Assembly (NCBI GenBank): GCA_023614405.1
Contig: CM042697.1
Location: forward strand, 190,773,189-190,837,188
Reading direction: 5' to 3'
DNA length: 64,000 nucleotides
Source of the DNA: Avena insularis
Lineage: Eukaryota; Streptophyta; Magnoliopsida; Poales; Poaceae
In this document: positions 1 to 11,532 of the stretch, piece by piece
How positions within the stretch are numbered: position 1 is the stretch's first letter
Layout of the letters: each line of letters begins with the position of its first letter
Made by a program: the position numbers and the translations under genes
The notes under the pieces: generated by a model
The model's input: the letters and a program-made list of their open reading frames with translations, nothing else
What the model was told of the DNA's origin: nothing
Database searches by the model: none

Positions 1-1324
1 ATGAACCCCCCTGAGCCAGAGCTTGATTCATTCTTATTTCTTGGGGCCACAAACTAGTTTGAGGTTTTATTTACTATCCTGTACTTATGCCATGCTTTAC
101 TGCTTTATTTAAATTGTGCGAGGTACTGCACTTTGCTCGTCATTAGGAAAGCGAGTGTTTTCGCGATGTCGACAAGCCCACCACATTTTCGGTTCCCAAT
201 CATTTACAGCCATTGGCGCAAACCTTGAGTCCATCTCGAGTTGGCCAACTTCGTCATGGTAGCTTAATGGGGTGGCCCCCTGAAATATTTCTGAATCCTG
301 TGATCGCTTTGTCATGACTGCCTCGTTGGGTTTTGGTTTGGTTTTTCCGAGGTTGATCGAGTGTGTGTTGCTATATGTGCAGCCCTGCAGGGTAAAACTT
401 TCTGAAAGCCGTGTCCGCGGTTATGGACGACTTGGAGCACAGTTTCTCGATCATAGACAAGCATAACTAAAGTACCGCTTTTAATTTGACTAAGTACCTG
501 ACTAGTAAATAGTGCAACACTCATGGAATGGATAATAAAACTGCCAACGGATGGGGGGTTGTTCGTCCGCTTCCTCGTCGGTAAGCGAGGAGGAGGATGG
601 ATCTGTTAATATTACCGTTATAACTGTTGTTATTAATTCACGGACATCCGTCTATCTTTGGTTAGGCGGATGGTTAGCGAGTATCTATAGAATTGTAGGG
701 TTTATCTTTTGCTGCAATTGCGTCACCCCAGGTTGTGTCCCCTTTAGAGGCATAAAGACTTGCTGAGTACCCCTAGGGTCTCACACGATAAATTGTTTGA
801 TTCAGATGAACAGGTAAGCTCGCAAGATGGATACTGGGTGGAGGAGACTGACGATGCGGGCAACGATCACTTGGTGTAGAGATTCCGGGAACGGGGATCC
901 GTGAGATCTGTGGGCGGGATGTGTTTATTTATGGGGCATCTTATGCCGATTTGCTTCTTATCCGTACTCGGATTTTGTCTTCCGCTTCCGCCTGATACTC
1001 TGATGTTTGATGTATGAGGAGATATCCTAAACTATTATATCTATCTAGGATATTTGGATCTTGCCGTATGGCGTTGCTATATTTCCTTTCTTTTAGATGG
1101 AATGGCTCTGATGTACTGTTGTATGGTGGCTTGCATACATACTCATTTGTGTATGTAGTTGATCCCTTCGTGCCGACACGCCTGCTCTTGTCCCGATGTT
1201 TGGAAATGGTTGGGACGGCCGAAAGGTCTACCTGTGAGTGGCATTTGGGCCCCACCATACTATTTCAACCATTTCTGCTCATCCAGGCTTGTAACTAGGA
1301 GCGTAATTCACCGAGGTAGTTACA
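1..1324 (+). mobile_element. Decayed LTR-like block of an unidentified gypsy element
   Basis: No convincing coding frame is visible. The block ends in GTTACA (1319-1324), the inverse of the TGTAAC with which many grass gypsy LTRs begin, and the next base starts an unrelated integrase fragment, so this looks like the right end of an inserted LTR. A short motif near 407-427, around GTCCGCGGTTATGGAC, also occurs in the same orientation in the LTR of element C (about 37919-37935), which hints at a related chromovirus LTR. The left end is outside the window. Family and orientation are uncertain. Confidence 0.4.
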
Positions 1325-1698
1325 GTTCTACTGGCCAACGGCATTATCGGATGTCGAGTACATGGTTAGAACCTGCAACGCTTGACAGTTCCATGCCAAG
1401 GAAACACACCAACCAGCTCAAGCTCTTCGAACTATACCCCTATCAAGGTCATTTTATGTGTGGGGGCTCGACATCATGGGACCCCTCCCACGAGTGGTGA
1501 GGGTGTACCAATACATGATCATCGCCATCGACAAGTTCACCAAGTGGCCTGGAGTGGAGACGGTGTGGGCTATCACTGCTTAGGCCGCTGTCAAGTTCAT
1601 CCGGGTATCGTATGCCACTTTGGCGTACCCCACAAAATCATCACTAACAACGGATTGCAGTTCACCAAGGGCGCTTCCTCGCCTACTGTGACACCCTT
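1325..1698 (+). pseudogene. Ty3/gypsy Tat-type integrase fragment (Y')
   Basis: Translation gives the end of the HHCC zinc finger (VRTCNA), the core start WGLDIMGPL, DKFTKW and FGVPHKIITNNGLQF. These match Tat-lineage gypsy integrases, which insert retrotransposon cDNA into the nuclear genome. The second catalytic aspartate, normally in ITDNG, is replaced by Asn (ITNNG), and a stop interrupts the frame after WAITA. A better-preserved copy of the same segment is at 61485-62117. Homology between the two copies stops near 1698, where the antisense ORF of element T begins, so this is a deletion or insertion junction. Confidence 0.75.
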
Positions 1699-1701
1699 AG
1701 C

Positions 1702-2463
1702 TACCGTGGAGCGTGACTGCTCCATTTCTCGCAAGGACAAGGAAATCTTGGATGTAAAGGTAGAGCTGGAACGGCAGGAGGACACAACTCAGGCACTTTC
1801 GGATGAACTCTGGAGTTTGAGAGAAGAAAAGGCCAAAGTAGACGAATCTATCTTTGGTATGTTTTTACTGTCTTTCTGTCTCCGTTCTATTTTGTTTCTT
1901 GATTTTTTCGCTGATTACATGTCGTATTTTGATTATTGTGTGGTTGAACCGCAGATCCTCTCAACCTCCTGGACTCTTCATTGTCCGAGTCACACACCAG
2001 CCAACTTGTAAGATTCGGAGATTTCATTCATGACTACCGCCAGTCTCTTGAAGAGATTAGAGAAGTTGTTGATCTTCATGACCTGCACAAGCTTCCGGCT
2101 CTGGAGGTGCATGAAAAGGCGAAGGATTTTCCTCGGCTGGTCCGAGACTGTAAAATGTCCTATGCTCGCATGGTCGCACAGAATGCCCTCACTATGGTAA
2201 TGAGCTACCATGCAAACATGGAAATTTTGCAAGTTAACAAGGGCCATGCTACTGAAGACGAAGATGGAAAGGCCCAGAATGTCTAAGAAATATTGGAATC
2301 TTGTGCCGGATACACTCGTCGTGTGGACGAGATGACCAACTTCGAGAAGCCTTTATTCACTCATGTTGTAGTGCCCCTAGCCGAAGCCGAAGAAGAATCC
2401 AAGGAGGATGAAGAGACCGAGTCTGACATCCCTATCTCGGAAAAAATAGGGCAGCACCAGTGA
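1702..2463 (+). pseudogene. Antisense coiled-coil ORF of element T, with a candidate intron
   Basis: This frame runs antisense to the T polyprotein and lies downstream of its integrase, a position where several Tat-lineage elements carry an extra antisense ORF. Exon 1 (to 1856) encodes a heptad-like charged segment around ELERQEDTTQALSDEL. A 97-bp stretch with GTATGT at its start (1857) and CGCAG at its end (about 1953) separates it from exon 2. Removing that stretch joins the frames in phase through an Asp codon. Exon 2 encodes a helical region around FIHDYRQSLEEIREVV. A TAA at 2284-2286 cuts it, and the same frame then continues with an acidic tail to TGA at 2461-2463. The 5' end is lost at the junction with Y'. 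The function of such proteins is unknown. I infer the splicing from sequence only. Confidence 0.6.
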
Positions 2464-3074
2464 TTCGGCGAATCCTTCTCCTCCTCGTGCAGCATAGATT
2501 CCAAAGAAAAAACTTTGCATTATTCTGAGACAGGCATTATGTAATAAGTAAACTACTTTATTTTGTGGTGTTGGTGTCTAAGAACTGATGCTTTAATACT
2601 TAGCACTTTTGTATATATTTGATGTGGGCTTGAAAATTTCTTAAGAACTTTGTTCTTACACTTGTCGTTTTATCTAGCTCTCTGCCTCGTCCCTTTCATG
2701 AGCTGGGCAACCTTTAGCACAGAAACTTTGCCGAGCAATGGAGCACAATTGCTAAGCTAGTTTAAACTCGGAAACAAAGTCAGTTTCCTATACCAACAAT
2801 TCATTACTTTGAAAATACCCGCGTCTAAGCAATCATATAAAAAACCAAAGTATAAACATAAAATGAGATTTACACCCGAATGTAACATTTTTATAGAGTT
2901 TCAAAAATCGTAACCAGAACGAACATGAGCATAAAGTACTTTCAAGCATCCTAGGATTTTTGAAATTGACATGCTCTTTTTGAAATAAGATGGTAAAAAA
3001 CTTCTCGGAAATTCATGAGGGAACCAATACTTTATTTCACTTTAAACATGTACATATGATTATAAGAAAATATA
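2464..3074. other. Spacer of element T between the antisense ORF and the pol end
   Basis: This 0.6-kb AT-rich stretch has no coding frame that I can support. It lies between the end of the plus-strand antisense ORF and the end of the minus-strand polyprotein, and is most simply the non-coding 3' part of the gypsy element T. No LTR of the T family is found here or to its left. Confidence 0.5.
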
Positions 3075-5465
3075 ATTAAGAATAGAAGGGATGTAGCTAT
3101 GCAATATTCCATGGTTGGTCTAATTCATCCGGATCTGTACTACCACCAACTCTCTTTCTCTTCCGAGTATCAGGTCTTTCCTTGATTGGTTTCATATCGG
3201 TTAAATAGTATGACCCATTATGTAGAGTTGGACTGATCATAAAAAGTCCTTCCCAAATTAGGGAAAGTTTGTACTTTCTTTTTTGCACAAGTCAAAGAAC
3301 CAAATCACCCTTTCTGAATGAATGATTTTGTACTCTATGACTATGGTACTTGCGTTACTTTTGTTGATAGGCTATAGATCTCTGCTCAGCAATGATGTAA
3401 ACTTCTTCGATTCTATCGAGATCATATTGTCGAGAAACTTATGCATCTTATTTGATATATGCTTTGACTTGGGGAGGTTGATGAATTAAGTCACTTGGAA
3501 GAACTGCTTATGCATCATAGACCAAGAAGAAAGGAGTATATCTAGTTGACCTCTTCATATCACAGACGGTAATTCTTCCACCCAAGCCCCCACAGCATGA
3601 TGAAGTGGTGCTTCGAGACAAGGTTGGGGTCCTTGTAAAATGAGATTGTTTGCCCTTTCGACTTGTCCATTGGCTTGTGGACGTGCGAGTAATGCAATAT
3701 CAAGTCGGATCCCTTGATATTTGCAGAATTTGACTAATTCTCCCATAGAAAAGTTGCCCCCGTTCTGAGTAATAAACTAATAATACTGTGCGGGTATTCG
3801 AATCGGATAATTACATTCTCGACGAACTTTCTGGCAGTGGCTCCATCGCAATTTTTTACGGGTTGAGCCTTAACCCATTTTGTAAGTTTATCCACCATCA
3901 CTAGGAGATTGCTAAATCCAAAATTTCCATCCTAAATGGCCCTACCATATCAAGCCCTCAGACCGCAAATGGCCATGTTATAGGGATTGTTCTCAGCTGA
4001 TAAGCCGGAACGTGTGCTTGATGGGCATACTTTTGGTAGCCTTTACATGTTTTGACCAGTTTCTCGACATCTGCTTTAGATGTGGGCCAAAAGAATCCGT
4101 GTCGAAAAGCTTTTGACACTAAGGATTTGGTGCTCTAGAAAAGCGCCATCCAAAACTGGTTTCCGTGCAGAGTCTATTTTTGATTGAGCACCTACTTCCT
4201 TATTTTCTGCTCGAGGGATGCGTTGAACCTCAAAACCCTTGAATAATTTGGATAGTTTATCCACAACAGCTTTTTATGCTGGCATGTGCTTATTTGCATT
4301 GCAGATATCGGATACTTGTTGTGCAACTAAATCTAAGTCTCCATGACACATGAGTTAGGTAACACCAATGTCTTTGGCCATGCGTATTCCATGTAACAAC
4401 GCTTCATATTCGGCAATATTATTGGTTGCCCTGAAGTGAATTTGTAACACACAGAACAACTTATCTCCTTTGGGGTGATTTGAGCACCACGCTAACCCCT
4501 GATGCCCCTTAATTTTGATTCATCAAAGTGAAGGGTCCAAAATTCCGGGTCTGAAGGACTTGTATTTTCCGCCGTCTCTGTCTAATAAGCGACAAAATCG
4601 ATAAGTATTTGGGTCTTTATTACTGTATGTGGTTTCTACTGAATGATAAAAGTTGCAATCTCTATTCCCCACTTAGCGACACATCCTATGGCGTCATGAT
4701 TATTGATTATATCTCGCAGGGTAACAGTACTCACCACTGTGATCTTGTGCTCTTGAAAATAATGTCATAGCTTTCTGGCAGCAAAGAATACTCCATATGC
4801 TAACTTTTGGTAATGTGAATACCTTTGCTTCGACTCTGTCAGGACCTTGGTTAGGTAATAAGTTGGATGGTGTACTTTATGTTCGTGGTTTTCTTCCTTA
4901 CGCTCCACTGATGTTACAACACTTACGACTCTATTTGTTTCTGCGGTGTAGAGTAACATAGGCTCCTGTGGCTCTGGTGCGGCAAGGATTGCTGGATTTG
5001 AATGTAAATCTTTCAAACTTTGTAGGGCTGCGTTGGCTTCTATGGTCCTGGAAAATTTGTTAGTTTTCTTCAAGAGCTTGTATAAAGTTGTGGCTCTTTC
5101 TCTAAGCCGGCTGACGAACCGGCTTAATGCTACAATGCAGACAGTGAGTCGTTGGATGTTCTTCAGGCGAGTTGTCCTGGTAATGTTCAGAATAGCCTTG
5201 ATTTTGTATCGGTTAACCTCTATGCCTCTTTCAGACACGAAGAAACCTAACAATTTTTCGGCTGGTATTCCGAAGAACTTCTTCGGGTTAAGCATCATGC
5301 TAAATTTTTGTAGGCTAGCGAATGTTTCTTCTAAGTCGGAAATCAGTGTTTCCTTCTTCTTGGACATAACCGCTATGTCATCCACGTATACATGGATGTT
5401 ACGTCCGATTTGGTCATTGAGACAACGCTGAACAGTGCGTTGATAAGTTGCTCATGCGTTCTTTA
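3075..5465 (-). pseudogene. Tat-lineage gypsy pol: RT, two RNase H domains, integrase (element T)
   Basis: Reading down from 5465, the frame shows LKNA-ATYQR, the RT active site YVDDIAVMSKK (about 5389-5357) and KLLGFFVSERGIE. A Ty3-type RNase H start follows (YLTKVLTESKQRYSHYQK, about 4850-4800), and then a second RNase H-like block (LHFDES, then a degraded NVAEYEALLHG) between about 4530 and 4380. Two RNase H domains in series are characteristic of the Tat/Ogre lineage. The integrase follows. Its ITDNG motif reads ITQNG near 3765, so a catalytic Asp is lost. The C-terminal end has PWN and FY residues near 3080-3110. Many stops and frameshifts make it inactive. The upstream RT fingers and palm are missing because of the deletion at the copia X insertion. 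Confidence 0.85.
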
Positions 5466-6502
5466 TGTTGGAAATATGAGCAATTTACCAAGTGATTTAT
5501 GTGAAATAAACAGCAGGTAAAACATGACTAGAATGATCGAAACTAGCCAAGTAATCTGATAGAAAGCATGCACATAGTTGCAGAGAGATTGATACACATA
5601 GTGTAGGAGAGACAAAATCTAGAAGCAAGAAATTAATCTGAACTTACAGCAATGCGCCGACATTGGCGTTGGTGTTGTCACCCATGTCGTTAAGGAAGAG
5701 GTTCTCGATGGTGGGGAAGAGGTCTTCATTGGGGAATATGTTTTCAGCGTCAGTGAAGGAGTCCGTGATGAAGCTAGTAGTAGCGCCGATAGCGCTCCCC
5801 AAAAACCTTATCACCCTTATCCTGTACATGACTCGAAGAGGCGGGGTTCCGGAGGCCTACTGTCCCGGCACGTGGTGCACGCCACAAGACGGGATGGGGA
5901 AGAACTGGTGGCAGATTAGTGCTCTGGAACTTGAAGGCGGTGGTTCTGATAGTGTGTCTGAGGAGAGGAGCGACCATCCGCTCTTATAGGCACGGGTAGA
6001 CAGGCAAACAGGCGGCGTCGAGAGAGGAAACGAACATGCAGCGACCAAAGCCAAACGACCTCCACTAAGTTCAAAGTTCAAATTAAACCTCCACTAAGTT
6101 CGTATTTAAAACCCATTAGCGTAGACTGTTCAAATTCTGCACACCCGTTCATATACCAGTCATTCTTGGCAAAAAAGAACTCGGCTCAGCGAGATTTCTG
6201 GAACCCGCGGCACGCATGCGCGTCGTGACGAGGCAAGGCAAGGCGAGGCATGGAGAGGAGAGGCGGGCAGCAGAGGAGGAGGAGCGCACATGTGGGACTC
6301 TCTCCTTCTCCTTCTCATTCTTTTACCAAGTGGTAGGAGAGCCTCCCTTTTAAGCTGGTGCAAACCTCCTTCAACTAGCAATGTGGGACTAAACATTTGT
6401 CCCACCTCTTGCCATGCATGAATGGGCCATATGGGCATCTAGGATTTTCAGGAATTATTGGAGTGGAAAATGGGCTGGGCTATTTAGGCCAAAATTTCAA
6501 CA
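5466..6502 (-). repeat. 3' LTR of copia element X
   Basis: On the minus strand the LTR runs from TGTTGAAATT at 6502 to ATATTTCCAACA at 5466, giving TGTTG...CAACA termini and a length of 1037 bp. A purine tract (AGTGGGGGAT) lies immediately upstream at 6503-6512, as expected for the plus-strand primer. The segment 5466-6322 is repeated at 11533-12386 as the truncated 5' LTR. The flank at 5461-5465 is CTTTA, but the matching flank at the other end is deleted. Confidence 0.85.
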
Positions 6503-7152
6503 ATCCCCCACTAGATCCCAGAGGAACATGTAATTTTCCTTTGGTTCCAAAACACTGTTTATATACCGGTACTACAGTGGAGACTGTTAAGTTGAACTTC
6601 CACCTATAATTCTATGCTACACTAGGCTGTGACTTGTATAGTGGACTATGCCTTGAATTTCAAGTTTGCTGCAACCTAGCTTCACACCAAGACTTGACCG
6701 ATACTGGGCTACCGTGGGACTTCCCCGCAGGTGGAGCTTATGCGTCATAGTCCATGCCTTTCATGAGTTTATTAGAGAGCACCCAACTCTCATAGACTGC
6801 GACGTTTGACAGTCAGACTTATATACATGTGTTCTTCAAAAGATGTTTTGCAGGACATCTCTGCTTAAGATTAAGCCACTTAGAACACATTAAGATAAAA
6901 ATCAACCTGCTGTGTAGAATAGGAAAGTATTGCATCTGCACGGAGTGGTGTTTATTAAAGTAGGGATACTTTCCTCTCAGTCTACCAATAGCTTGTCTCC
7001 CAATTCTAATTTACGGGTTCTCCGATCACATAGATTGGTTTGCCACTATGGAAAACTCATAGTTTGGGTCTCATACCCATCTCCTTCGATGCATTTTCTA
7101 TCACATTGCGTGATACTCCCTTTGTGAAGGGATCTGCCAGGTTCTTAGATGT
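6503..7152 (-). other. 3' untranslated part of copia X with polypurine tract
   Basis: The RNase H frame ends near here and is followed by about 650 bp without coding potential, up to the purine tract AGTGGGGGAT next to the LTR at 6502. A trailing segment near 7110-7140 still reads like the DPFTKG-type end of copia polyproteins. Nothing else is recognisable. Confidence 0.6.
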
Positions 7153-7598
7153 TTAGATATAATCCAATGCAATAACTTTGGAGTTTCTCATTTTCCTGAT
7201 AGATTTTAGTCTCCTCTTCACATGTCTTGAGGACTTCATATTATCCTTAGAACTGTTCACCTTAATAATCACAGTTTGATTATCATAGTTCATTGGAATT
7301 GTGGGTATAGGTTTTTCAACCACAGGTAAGTCCATCAAGATTTCACGAAGCCACTCTGCTTCAATAGTGGCCGTGTCTAGTGCTGTGAGTTCTTCTTCCA
7401 TAGTTGACCTCGTTAAGATGGTCTGCTGGCAAGACATCCAACAAACAGAGCCACCACCAAGTGTAAACACATATCCACTCGTGGCCTTTATCTCATTAGC
7501 ATCAGATATCCAATTTGAATTACTATAACCCTCCAGCACCCTTGGATACACAGTATAGTGAATGCCATAGATTGCAGTGCCTTTTAGATAGCGTATTA
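7153..7598 (-). pseudogene. Copia RNase H domain (element X)
   Basis: The frame begins IRYLKGTAIYGIHY and continues with GYSNSNWISD, KATSGYVFTLGGG, SRSTMEEELTALDTAT-like residues and KSSRHVKRR. These are the standard blocks of copia RNase H, which degrades the RNA strand during reverse transcription. It is cut off from the RT by the LTR insertion at 7599. The motif normally W-SKKQ reads CWMSCQQTILTRSTMEEE, so the core acidic residues are partly kept. Confidence 0.85.
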
Positions 7599-8120
7599 TG
7601 TTGGGGATATACTTTCTGGGTATACCCACAAGACTCGCTGAGCAGGGTGGCCCACCAATGGGTTAGAGCTTTGCTTCACGGGTGGCCCAGTCAGAGAAAG
7701 AGGAGGATCCATTTCCTACTACGACAAGGCCATAAGAGTTACTGACTAAGGCATGTAGTATTACTTGTAGTCCAAGCTGTATCTCGTTACCGACTCTGTA
7801 ACGTAGCCGAATAGGTCTCTCCTGTAACCCTAGGTCCTGGTGACTATATAAACCAGCCATATGGGAGCCTTTAGGGAATAACCATAACAATAACCACAAT
7901 CACAACTTGCATAGGCGAACCTTTCTTGTAATCCGCTGTAACATCCGGCTTACGCCGACATATTACTGGGTTGCTAGCAGGAGTAGGATCCGATCACCAC
8001 AGTTGGATCTGAACCTGGATAAACTTGTGTTCACCGCTCCTGGAACATTCGACGTCTCACACCCCATCTTCTCAACGTAGTTAGGACCCCTATGGCGTAC
8101 TTGTCAACAATCCGACGACA
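7599..8120 (+). mobile_element. Truncated T-family gypsy 5' LTR plus 11 bp of leader
   Basis: The LTR runs from TGTTGGGGATATAC at 7599 to CTTGTCAACA at 8109 (511 bp). It is clearly homologous to the T LTR at 55411-55912, in the opposite orientation. The next 11 bases (ATCCGACGACA, 8110-8120) match the first bases after the T 5' LTR (ATCTGAAGACA), after which copia X RT sequence resumes. It is therefore a 5' LTR with the start of the internal region, not a solo LTR formed by LTR-LTR recombination. No 5-bp target duplication is visible, consistent with deletion of the rest. A TATATAAA box is at 7845-7852. Confidence 0.8.
7845..7852 (+). promoter_or_regulatory. TATA box in the T-family LTR
   Basis: TATATAAA lies about half-way through the 511-bp LTR, a usual position for the U3/R boundary of a gypsy LTR promoter. 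Confidence 0.5.
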
Positions 8121-9550
8121 CATGACTATTTCAAGAGCTTTCCAATGATCGCCTCCAGGATTTGAAACAAATCGACTGAGCTTGCTAACAGGAAACGTGA
8201 TGTCAGGCCTTGTAGCTCTAGCCAAGTACATAAGCGAGCCAATTATTTGAGAGTATGTCAATTGATATCTAATAGGGCCTCGATTCTTTTGAAGTAGCAC
8301 ACTAGGATCATGTGGTGTTGGAGATGACTTGTAGTCACTATACCCAAAGCGACTCAAAATCTTGTCCACATAGTGAGAATGAAGCAGTGTGATACCACCA
8401 TCATCATCTCTCAACAGTTTGATGTTCAAGATAACATCAGCTACTCCTAGATCCTTCATCTCAAAAGACTGAGATAAGAAATCCTTGACCTCCTCAATTA
8501 TAGTAAGGTTGGTCCCAAAGATCAGTATGTCATCAACATACAAACATAGAATAACTCCTTCGCACCCACCATGGCGATAATATACGCACTTGTCAGCTTA
8601 GTTTACAAAAAATCCTGAAGTGGTTAAGGTTTTGTCAAACTTCTCATGCCACTACTTAGGTGCTTGTTTAAGACCATATAAAGACTTTAGCATCTTGCAC
8701 ACCTTTCCTTCTTGACCATTTACTAGAAAACCATCTGTTTGATCCATATAAATTTCCACATCCAACTCTCCATTTAGGAAAGTTGTCTTAATGTCCATTT
8801 GATGAACGAAAAGAACGTGTGAGGCAGCCAGAGAAAGTAGTACTCGAATGGTGGTCAACCTTGCTACAGGTGAGTAAGTATCAAAGATTTCTTCACCTTC
8901 CTTTTGGGTATAACCCTTGGCCACAAGCCTTGCCTATACTTCTCAATAGTACCATCAGGCCTTAGTTTCTTCTTAAACACCCATTTACATCCTATAGGTT
9001 TGCACCCATAAGGACGATCAGTGATCTCCCATGTTTTATTAGCTAAAATGGAGTCCATCTCACTACGGACGGCTTCCTTCCAGTAGTTAGCATCAGGAGA
9101 TGCATAGGCTTCTGAAATAGAAGTGGGTGTATCATCCAAGAGGTATACAACGAAATCATCACCAAAAGACTTTGCATTCCTATGTCTCTTGCTCCTTTTA
9201 GGAATTTCGTTATCCTCCTCCTCAGGATTTTCTAGGTGTTCAACTGGAATGATAGGTTCAGAAATTGTATCTAATTCCTGACTTGATGTGTTAGGCATAT
9301 CCTTCATGGGAAAGATATCCTCAAAGAAAGTCGCATCATTCGACTCCATGATTTTACCAATAAGCATGTCTGGTACTCCGGATTTTAATACCAAGAATCG
9401 ATAGCCAATGCTACGAAAAGGATATCCCAGAAATACACAGTCCATAGTTTTTGGTCCAAGCTTGTGCTTCTTGGAGACTGGCACATGAAATTTTGCCAAA
9501 CAGCCCCAAGTTCGTAGGTAAGAGAGATTTAACCTTTCTTCTCCCATTCT
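8121..9550 (-). pseudogene. Copia integrase C-terminus and reverse transcriptase (element X)
   Basis: From high to low coordinates the frame shows the integrase C-terminal region (CVFLGYPFRSIGYRF), an acidic linker, then the RT: IGCKWVFKKKLRPDGTIEKY, VARLTTIRVLLSLAA, MDIKTTFLNGEL with the first catalytic Asp, the GLKQAPK block, and the YVDD active site at about 8543-8530 (MYVDDILIFGTN). The end of RT (LMYLARATRPDITFPVSKLSRF) is followed by the inserted LTR at 8120. At least two in-frame stops (near 8655 and 8600) and a frameshift near 8930 separate the pieces, so no full-length enzyme can be made. Confidence 0.88.
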
Positions 9551-10128
9551 TCAAATGGAGTAATTTCTTTGTTCTTTGTGGGAAGTCGGTTTAGGACATG
9601 ACACGCGGTCAGTAATGCCTCCACCCACCATTCCTCGGAGAGACCCGATGTGTCTAACATGGCATTAACCAAATCTGTTAGAGTGTGGTTCTTTCTTTCG
9701 GCTACCCCATTTGACTGGGGTGAGTAGGGAGGCGTCCTCTCATGGATTATACAATGTTCTGCATAAAAGGAGTCAAACTCTTTGGAAAAATACTCTCCAC
9801 CAAGATCAAACCTAAGCCTCTTAATCTTTCGATCAAGTTGGTTTTCTGCTTCAGCTTTATAGACTTTGAAGAAACTCAAAGCCTCATCTTTTGTTTTCAG
9901 AAGATACACATGACAGTATCTCGTAGAGTCATCGATCAACGTCACGAAATATTTCTTTCCACCTTTTGTCAACACACCATTCATCTCACAAAGATGAGAA
10001 TGTATGAGTTCTAGTGGTGCCAAATTTCTCACCTCTGAAGTTGTATGTGACTTGTGAGGTTGTTTTGCTAGCACATAGGCTAGGAACTTGGATCCTTTGA
10101 TAGTAGTGAAATTTGGGATTAAATTCAT
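9529..10128 (-). pseudogene. Copia integrase core (element X)
   Basis: The 199-residue frame contains the DDE integrase blocks: YFVTLIDDSTRYCHVYLLK with the first Asp, LRFDLGGEYFSKEF with the second, and PPYSPQSNGVAERKN with the Glu. It is separated from the upstream protease by a stop at 10129-10131 and overlaps the next frame by a few codons at its end. The product would join copia cDNA to chromosomal DNA. The core residues are kept, but the polyprotein around them is broken. Confidence 0.88.
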
Positions 10129-11532
10129 TTAATATAACCGCGTCATGCAAAAAAAATTAACATGACAAAGATGTGAATGCCAGACATTTGATATAAGATC
10201 AGACGAAACATGATTCACAACTTTATTACAAACATCTGACAATGACAGGAGGAACAGACCTCCGCACTCATATCCTTTACTAATAAAAGTACCAAACTTA
10301 CACAGTACAAACTTATTGGACTCGAAGACAATCTTGTAGCCATAACGATATAGAAGAGATCCGCTAACAAGATTCTTATTTATTGAGGGAACATGATGCA
10401 CACTATTTAGGCACACGGACTTTCCCGAAGTGAACTTCAGATCGATCGTACCAACACCATGAATAGAAGCATGCGAGCCATTCCCTATCAACATGGACTG
10501 AGTACCTCTAACCTGATATGAAGAAAACATGGAAATGTCAGAACAAACATGTACATTAGTGTTCGTGTCAATCCACCAATCAGGAGTATGACATAATGAA
10601 AGAATAGTAGGTAATATACCATACCCAACATCCTTCATCTCAACGTCGCTTATGACAACATTAGCGGTCTTGCCGCCCTTCCCAAGCTGGCGCCTGTCAT
10701 AGAAGTTGGGGCAGCTAGGAGCCCAGTGATCAGGATCACTGCACACATGACATGAACCTTTCTTCTTATCAGTCTTCTTCTTGAAATTGGTAGACTGTGA
10801 GGGCTTGTTCTTCCCATCGAACTTGCCCTTGCCATCAAATTTGCTCTTGTTCTCAGACTTGTGGGACTGGAAGTTCTTTTTCTATACCAAGTTGGCACTT
10901 GAACTTCCCTCAACAACTCGAGGACGTCTGTCTTTTGCTCTCGCCTTCTCTTCCACATCAAGAGTCCCAATGAGATCCGATACGGAAAACTCCTGTCTCT
11001 TATGCTTCGGGGTAGTAGCAAAGTTCCAACATGAATGGGAAAGCTTGGCAATAATGCCCCCGGCAACAAACTTATCCGGTAACACACAGGAGAAGTACTC
11101 AAGCTCCTTGGCCAGTGCCTTTTTCTCATGAGCCTGCTCAACGACGGAGCGGTCATAAGATATCTTGAAGTCATAGAATTGTTCCATGATATACAGTTCG
11201 CTGCCAGCGTCTGAGACCCCAGACTTGGCCTAGAGAGCAGCCCACATGTCCTTGGCATTATCAAATGACATATAGGGTTCAACAATGTTCTCCCCAAGCA
11301 CAGACAATAGAGCAGCCCTGAACAGGTTGTCAGATTTCTGAAAAACTTGCTCCTGGGCAGGAGTAAGCTCTCCCTCAGGCTTGCCAAGAGTGGCGTCATA
11401 GCAGTTCATGTTCTCAAACCAGAGAACTGCTCTTACGCACCATCTCTTATAGTGCATACCCTCAAAGACAAGTGGCTTCACAGACGCCACGAAACCACTT
11501 GGAGTAAATTGCCTATAATAAGGTTTTTGGAT
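10129..11532 (-). pseudogene. Copia gag, protease and pre-integrase region (element X)
   Basis: Gag blocks include FTPSGFVASVKPLVFEG, ENIVEPYMSFDNAKDMWA and VLPDKFVAGGIIAKL. A CCHC zinc knuckle CHVCSDPDHWAPSC is near 10750-10710. The protease motif, normally DTGA or DTGS, reads WWIDTNTNVHVC at about 10575, so the active-site Gly is replaced. A pre-integrase zinc-finger region follows. The gag frame starts directly at the LTR end (11532) without a primer binding site or leader. One frameshift and one stop split the frame. Confidence 0.85.

Noticed and set aside
5461..5465. CTTTA flank of copia X matching CTTTA next to the Z LTR at 61475-61479
   Set aside because: The two LTRs belong to different copia families and lie in different host elements. 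A 5-bp identity is expected by chance.
7599..8109. Solo LTR produced by LTR-LTR recombination
   Set aside because: Eleven bases of internal sequence follow the LTR and the 5-bp flanks (TATTA and ATCCG) do not match, so it is a truncated element instead.
10650..11399. 249-codon minus-strand frame over copia X gag
   Set aside because: It is out of frame with the recognised gag and zinc-knuckle sequence.
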